Source: CBDUUP01 sp965370435 (GTDB lineage: Bacteria > Chloroflexota > Anaerolineae > Anaerolineales > UBA11579). From it: a DNA stretch of 9,405 nt. The position numbers and the translations under genes were made by a program. The stretch covers positions 1 through 9,405 of the forward strand of contig CBDUUP010000162.1 of NCBI GenBank assembly GCA_965370435.1, written 5' to 3'. Every line of letters begins with the position of its first letter. The stretch's first letter is position 1. A model generated the notes under the pieces. It did no database searches, had not been told where the DNA came from, and was given only the letters and a program-made list of their open reading frames with translations. Below are positions 6,146 to 9,405 of the stretch, piece by piece.

Positions 6146-8173
6146 CTATTGCCTTGACTTTAAGGTAAAGATTCTATCCAGTAACAATTCTGTAGGAAAT
6201 TCTCTCCTAGATTTCATCTCAAGCATTTCCACAATATCATCCTCCCCTAGTAAGATTACCATTTTTTCTTGAGTTCTCCACTCATTCTTCTGTGCTTCAA
6301 TAGCGCCGTGCGTTCGGGTATTTTGTGAAACAGCTTCTTTCGTCTCTTGAGGAACTTTACGAGCAGCAATAATACCCAATCTTCCTAAGCCATGCTTTTT
6401 TAAATACTTCCCAGAGAAGCCAACAACCGTATCACCATTTATTTCTTTTGTGTAATTCTTTGCATCAACAATAATTCCTGAGGCGTCATACTCCCTCCCT
6501 GCGTTCATCCAAAATCCCTCAGATGCTCTATTTTGGAATATGAGATCTCGCTCATGGTAGCCTTGATCTGTCTTTGATTGCGCTATTGGTTCACTCAGGG
6601 CACGGGCAGGAGGAAGATCTTCGCAAAAAAGGAAGATAAAAATCTCCTCAATAATATCCTCAAGTGGTTTAGCTTTCCCAACAGGAGTCTCTATCAACCT
6701 ATGGATTAATTCTTCTGCCCTACGTGATATTAAGGTATCAGGACGTCGGTGGGCTGATGGGCCAGCAAGCATAACCAAACACTGATCTGGCAATTCGTTT
6801 GCGTACGCGTTTTCCCAATTCTTGCCAATCTCTACCCCCATAACATTACTAACATCTTCAGCATACCGTTGATGCAGATCATAAATTGCTTGGATATTCT
6901 GTTCAGAGTCTCCAGGTAAACTATCAATGGCATCATAAACTTCACCAAATTTTATACAAAAGGAGTCGATGTCTCGCCTACGAAGATCATGCGCAAAATT
7001 TACGGCGCTCACCGCCTGCATTTTAGCATCTCCTTCGTCCAGCGCATCGGTAAAAATATTCACCTCGTACCCATCTAATTCATCTGGCATGTTCAACCCA
7101 GCACTAGCTACCGCGAACCGACGATCTACACATTGAGAACAAGTGCCACAATGGGGGTGTATTATTGTTCTACGTGACTGAGCACACGAAGACGCTAAGG
7201 GAATAAGATCTTCGCAACCATGTTGGATCAATAAATCAATGATCTCTCTCCTGGTCTTCCAGATAAAAGGTGTTTCAATACTGAATTGTTTGCCAAACAA
7301 TTCAGAAGCAAGGTCTTGAAATAACATGATGACCCGGGGATGGGTTGAGCGTGTGGCTTGAGAACCCAGTACCTGTGCCAGACGAGGAAAATTGAAACTG
7401 GTAATGCCATTTTCAAATACTTCTAATTTGTTAAATTCTAATTCATTGGCTACCAATGAGCCTAGCGTCAAAAAGAGGAAAGAACGACTTCGCTGAGAGC
7501 TCTCACGCGCATTATTACCACCCACTCGGTTAATCTTTACCCCAAGGTGAGGAAAACTCCATTTAGCTGGAAGCTTACGTAAGAAAGGAGTCAGAGTTCT
7601 CTGTAGCTTTACCAGGCTAGGGCGTGTTTGATGGCTAACTAGTACAGGCCTGCGTTCATTGGCATTGAGATAAACTGCTCCTGCTAAAGAGTCTAACCCT
7701 CCAGAAAACAAAGCTACACCATCTGCATTGGGGCTCGGAGGAAGTGCATCGCTAATAGTTTTAAATGACAATTGCTCGGGGACTTCTTCGCGCTGAGTAA
7801 AAATAAAAGTAAATTTATCCTCAGTTAAATACTCCAGTAGATCAATTAGATTAGATGTAACTGTCTCACGTTGCCATATTTCCAATTCTCTTACAGGTAT
7901 TACAAAGGTAAACCTGCGAACCCAATTCTCCTGGAACAAATCTTTTTCTGTGCCTCGACGTACCGAATTATCAGCGTAATATATGAACGCTGCAATGTCC
8001 AATAGGTCTCGATTTACAGAATCAAGTTTTCTAAGCAGCCAGTGGGAAATATTCCATACTTCAAGTCGGAGATTCCTTCCAGGGGGGTTTTGATTAATGT
8101 GAAGCACATCATCGAAACCCTCAATGGGGCCAGATGGCTTTGCGTTATCACAAAGTGCAAGTATGTTTCCCAT
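6146..8173 (-). CDS. QueC/QatC-like PP-loop ATPase fused to PD-(D/E)XK-like nuclease
   Basis: 675 residues from ATG 8173; GTG 8176 is an alternative. Either start overlaps the upstream stop (TGATG), so translation is probably coupled. Residues 1-145 are an N-terminal domain I do not recognise. The PP-loop signature ALFSGGLDSLAG has SGGLDS at 157-162, followed by QRSRSFLF (from 227) and ENGITSFN (from 254) as in QatC-type proteins. A QueC-like zinc site follows: C330, C342, C345, C348 (CGTCSQC). A helical linker spans about 380-505. The C-terminus (about 535-675) looks like a restriction-endonuclease domain: RDLIFQNRA, GFW, then YDASGIIVDAKNY with D563 and D570-x-K572 as likely metal-site residues. 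True QueC is about 220-240 residues and makes preQ0; this length, fusion and lone pairing argue for a defence role. AT-rich relative to the host genes. The nuclease call is less sure than the PP-loop call. Confidence 0.85.
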   Translation of the reverse strand: MGNILALCDNAKPSGPIEGFDDVLHINQNPPGRNLRLEVWNISHWLLRKLDSVNRDLLDIAAFIYYADNSVRRGTEKDLFQENWVRRFTFVIPVRELEIWQRETVTSNLIDLLEYLTEDKFTFIFTQREEVPEQLSFKTISDALPPSPNADGVALFSGGLDSLAGAVYLNANERRPVLVSHQTRPSLVKLQRTLTPFLRKLPAKWSFPHLGVKINRVGGNNARESSQRSRSFLFLTLGSLVANELEFNKLEVFENGITSFNFPRLAQVLGSQATRSTHPRVIMLFQDLASELFGKQFSIETPFIWKTRREIIDLLIQHGCEDLIPLASSCAQSRRTIIHPHCGTCSQCVDRRFAVASAGLNMPDELDGYEVNIFTDALDEGDAKMQAVSAVNFAHDLRRRDIDSFCIKFGEVYDAIDSLPGDSEQNIQAIYDLHQRYAEDVSNVMGVEIGKNWENAYANELPDQCLVMLAGPSAHRRPDTLISRRAEELIHRLIETPVGKAKPLEDIIEEIFIFLFCEDLPPARALSEPIAQSKTDQGYHERDLIFQNRASEGFWMNAGREYDASGIIVDAKNYTKEINGDTVVGFSGKYLKKHGLGRLGIIAARKVPQETKEAVSQNTRTHGAIEAQKNEWRTQEKMVILLGEDDIVEMLEMKSRREFPTELLLDRIFTLKSRQ

Positions 8174-8952
8174 CACTGAACCTGGCTGAGATTTATATCT
8201 TCGAGCACTTTTTTAAGTGCTACATACGCAAAGCTAACAGCATCGGAGTGTGAAATATAGCCTTGTTGCCATGAGCGTTTCGAATACCATCCCCCTGAAA
8301 ATGTTTGAATTATTCGCGCCGTTTGACTAGCAAATGCCCCCAGTGCGAGCTCGAAATCACCCATAACCTGAATATTTGAGAATCGTCTCCCGGGGCCGAG
8401 GTGATTAGAAGTTTCCTTGTCGAGGATAAACATCATTGTTCGGCGTAAAAATGATGTAAAATAGCCATGAAGGAGGTCGCCGAAATTCTGTTGAGTGGAG
8501 TATCTTTTTAGAGCGAACTGTATTTCGGTTAGCCCCGCTCCAAATAAAGTGTTTGCATATGTTCCTATTGTGCGGGTTAGAGATTCTCTCAATGCTAACC
8601 CAGCGATATTATTTATAGCAGTGTGTGGGATTAAATTCGAGAGATGACGTTCGGTCACCCGCGATGTCATTGCCAAAAATTCTGTTGCAGTAGTTGATTC
8701 AGTGACCTGGATGTTTAGGTGTATCAAATCGCTCTTGAATTCTTTACTGCGAGAAGCCCGAGTCAATTGGGCTATGAGCCAAATACAATAACCCACACTT
8801 GCTAGGGCGGACTCACTTTGAAGAATTTCTTTTGAGTTAATGAGTACTTTGTCAGCGACTTGGCTAGCATGAGCTTCCGAATCTCCTAAGAGACCAATGA
8901 CATCTTTCCACTTCGGATACTTTGGCAAAACACCTAATCGAATATGGCCCAT
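8173..8952 (-). CDS. Unknown 259-residue partner protein with Met-Gly N-terminus
   Basis: The start is firm: a perfect AGGAGG (8963-8958) lies 5 bases before the ATG. The protein begins MGHIRLGVLPKYPKW, so methionine removal would expose Gly2. The rest is mostly helical: an amphipathic middle (about 25-180) with WLIAQLTRASRS and a longer C-terminal helical part ending GGWYSKRSWQQGYISHSDA and a final helix. I see no enzymatic motif, signal peptide or convincing membrane segment. Its stop overlaps the start of the QueC-like gene by one base, a sign the two act together. By analogy with QatB and other partners of QueC-like enzymes, it is a candidate substrate for N-terminal deazaguanine attachment; that is inference. 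The gene is AT-rich like its partner. I do not recognise a named family. Confidence 0.85.
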   Translation of the reverse strand: MGHIRLGVLPKYPKWKDVIGLLGDSEAHASQVADKVLINSKEILQSESALASVGYCIWLIAQLTRASRSKEFKSDLIHLNIQVTESTTATEFLAMTSRVTERHLSNLIPHTAINNIAGLALRESLTRTIGTYANTLFGAGLTEIQFALKRYSTQQNFGDLLHGYFTSFLRRTMMFILDKETSNHLGPGRRFSNIQVMGDFELALGAFASQTARIIQTFSGGWYSKRSWQQGYISHSDAVSFAYVALKKVLEDINLSQVQ

Positions 8953-8957
8953 TATTT

Positions 8958-8963
8958 CCTCCT
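8958..8963 (-). promoter_or_regulatory. Perfect Shine-Dalgarno of the two-gene operon
   Basis: AGGAGG on the minus strand, 5 bases before ATG 8952. It fixes the Met-Gly start, which matters for the proposed N-terminal modification. Confidence 0.85.
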
Positions 8964-8975
8964 ACTTAATATCTG

Positions 8976-9025
8976 GAAAAGTCACTGCACAACAGAAGAA
9001 TACTGAGGTTTCCAGGTGACTTTTC
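8976..9025 (-). promoter_or_regulatory. Perfect 10-bp inverted repeat in operon leader
   Basis: GAAAAGTCAC (8976-8985) and GTGACTTTTC (9016-9025) are exact reverse complements separated by 30 bases, starting 24 bases upstream of the operon's ATG. This could be an operator for a dimeric regulator or an mRNA leader hairpin; no regulator gene is seen in the window. Further upstream a minus-strand TATAAT at 9091-9086 could be a -10 box, but no good -35 was found. The wider gap 8953-9159 has no gene. Confidence 0.5.
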
Positions 9026-9159
9026 ATCGTTTTCACTTACTGCATATAATATAGTACCGCAAATCTCTGCTAATTTCCTCGCTAAATTATATCATTGAAT
9101 TCTGAATCATATTCTCTAAAATCATCTACACTAAAACATCCATTGCCAAACACCCGCGC

Positions 9160-9405
9160 CCGCAAGTCGCCCCTTTCGCGTTTTTCGCGCCTTTTCGCGT
9201 CCTTCGTGTTCCAATCGCCCCCCTGCATCCTGAGCCTGCCGAAGGGCCATCCTGAGCCTGCCGAAGGATGTCAATAACTTTACAAACCTGTTCGCCGCGT
9301 CCGCAGGTCGCCCCTTTCGCGTTTTTCGCGCCCTTTCGCGTCCTTCGCGGTCCAATCGCCCCCCTGCATCCTGAGCCTGCCGAAGGGCCATCCTGAGCCT
9401 GCCGA
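9160..9405. repeat. Two 105-bp direct repeat units of composite dispersed repeats
   Basis: Bases 9160-9264 and 9301-9405 match without gaps, with 4 differences in 105 by my count. Each unit starts with a TTTCGCGTTTTTCGCG-type low-complexity stretch. It ends with CATCCTGAGCCTGCCGAAGG in tandem (9226-9245 and 9248-9267; 9367-9386 and 9389 to the edge). Both parts are typical dispersed intergenic repeats. A 36-base spacer separates the units, and the second runs to the window end, so more copies may follow. ORFs across it are repeat artefacts. Confidence 0.85.

Noticed and set aside
6146..8173. Housekeeping QueC for queuosine synthesis
   Set aside because: Protein is about three times too long, has a fused nuclease-like domain, and no queD, queE or folE lies nearby.
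6146..8952. Complete QatABCD system
   Set aside because: No KAP-type ATPase (QatA) or TatD-like nuclease (QatD) gene is present in the window; only a QatC-like gene and a possible QatB analogue.
9131..9391. 86-residue minus-strand ORF and a possible CRISPR array
   Set aside because: Sequence is made of dispersed repeats; units are 105 bp with only two copies and a 36-base spacer, which does not fit CRISPR.

Overview
This window looks like a GC-rich bacterial chromosome with AT-richer accessory DNA. The GC-rich genes favour GCC, CCC, GAC and CTC codons. The intergenic spaces hold several families of short palindromic or GC-rich dispersed repeats, of a kind common in Anaerolineae-type Chloroflexota and other environmental bacteria. 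The Chloroflexota placement is an inference from repeat style and codon use; no marker was compared.

Layout. (1) Positions 2-691: the 3' part of an AT-richer gene of unknown function that enters from the left edge. (2) 800-4413: three GC-rich plus-strand genes, namely an M24-family metallopeptidase, tsaD (tRNA t6A synthesis) and an iron-sulfur protein with a possible winged-helix N-terminus and two ferredoxin-type clusters. Repeats fill the gaps between them. (3) 4453-4787: an MNT-family nucleotidyltransferase (MntA-type antitoxin) whose expected HEPN toxin partner survives only as a 15-residue stub, followed by a terminator-like stem-loop and a dispersed repeat. (4) 4928-6007: a ChrB C-terminal-domain protein, a convergent four-helix membrane protein, and then a second 117-bp copy of the chrB-like 3' end.

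(5) 6146-8952, minus strand: the most interesting part, a compact AT-rich two-gene operon. The first gene encodes a 259-residue protein that starts Met-Gly behind a perfect AGGAGG. The second overlaps it by one base and encodes a 675-residue protein with a QueC/QatC-like PP-loop domain, a four-Cys zinc site and a C-terminal PD-(D/E)XK-like nuclease domain. Known QueC-like defence enzymes (type IV CBASS, Qat) attach a 7-deazaguanine to an N-terminal glycine of a partner protein. The inference here is that the big protein modifies Gly2 of the small one and carries its own nuclease effector, giving a minimal two-gene antiviral system without the QatA or QatD partners. (6) 8976-9405: a leader with a perfect 10-bp inverted repeat, then two near-identical 105-bp repeat units reaching the window edge.

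The housekeeping genes do not form one obvious pathway. The accessory genes (orphan MntA, QueC-nuclease operon, left-edge gene, duplicated chrB end) suggest a locus with repeated gain and loss of foreign DNA, probably helped by the dispersed repeats.
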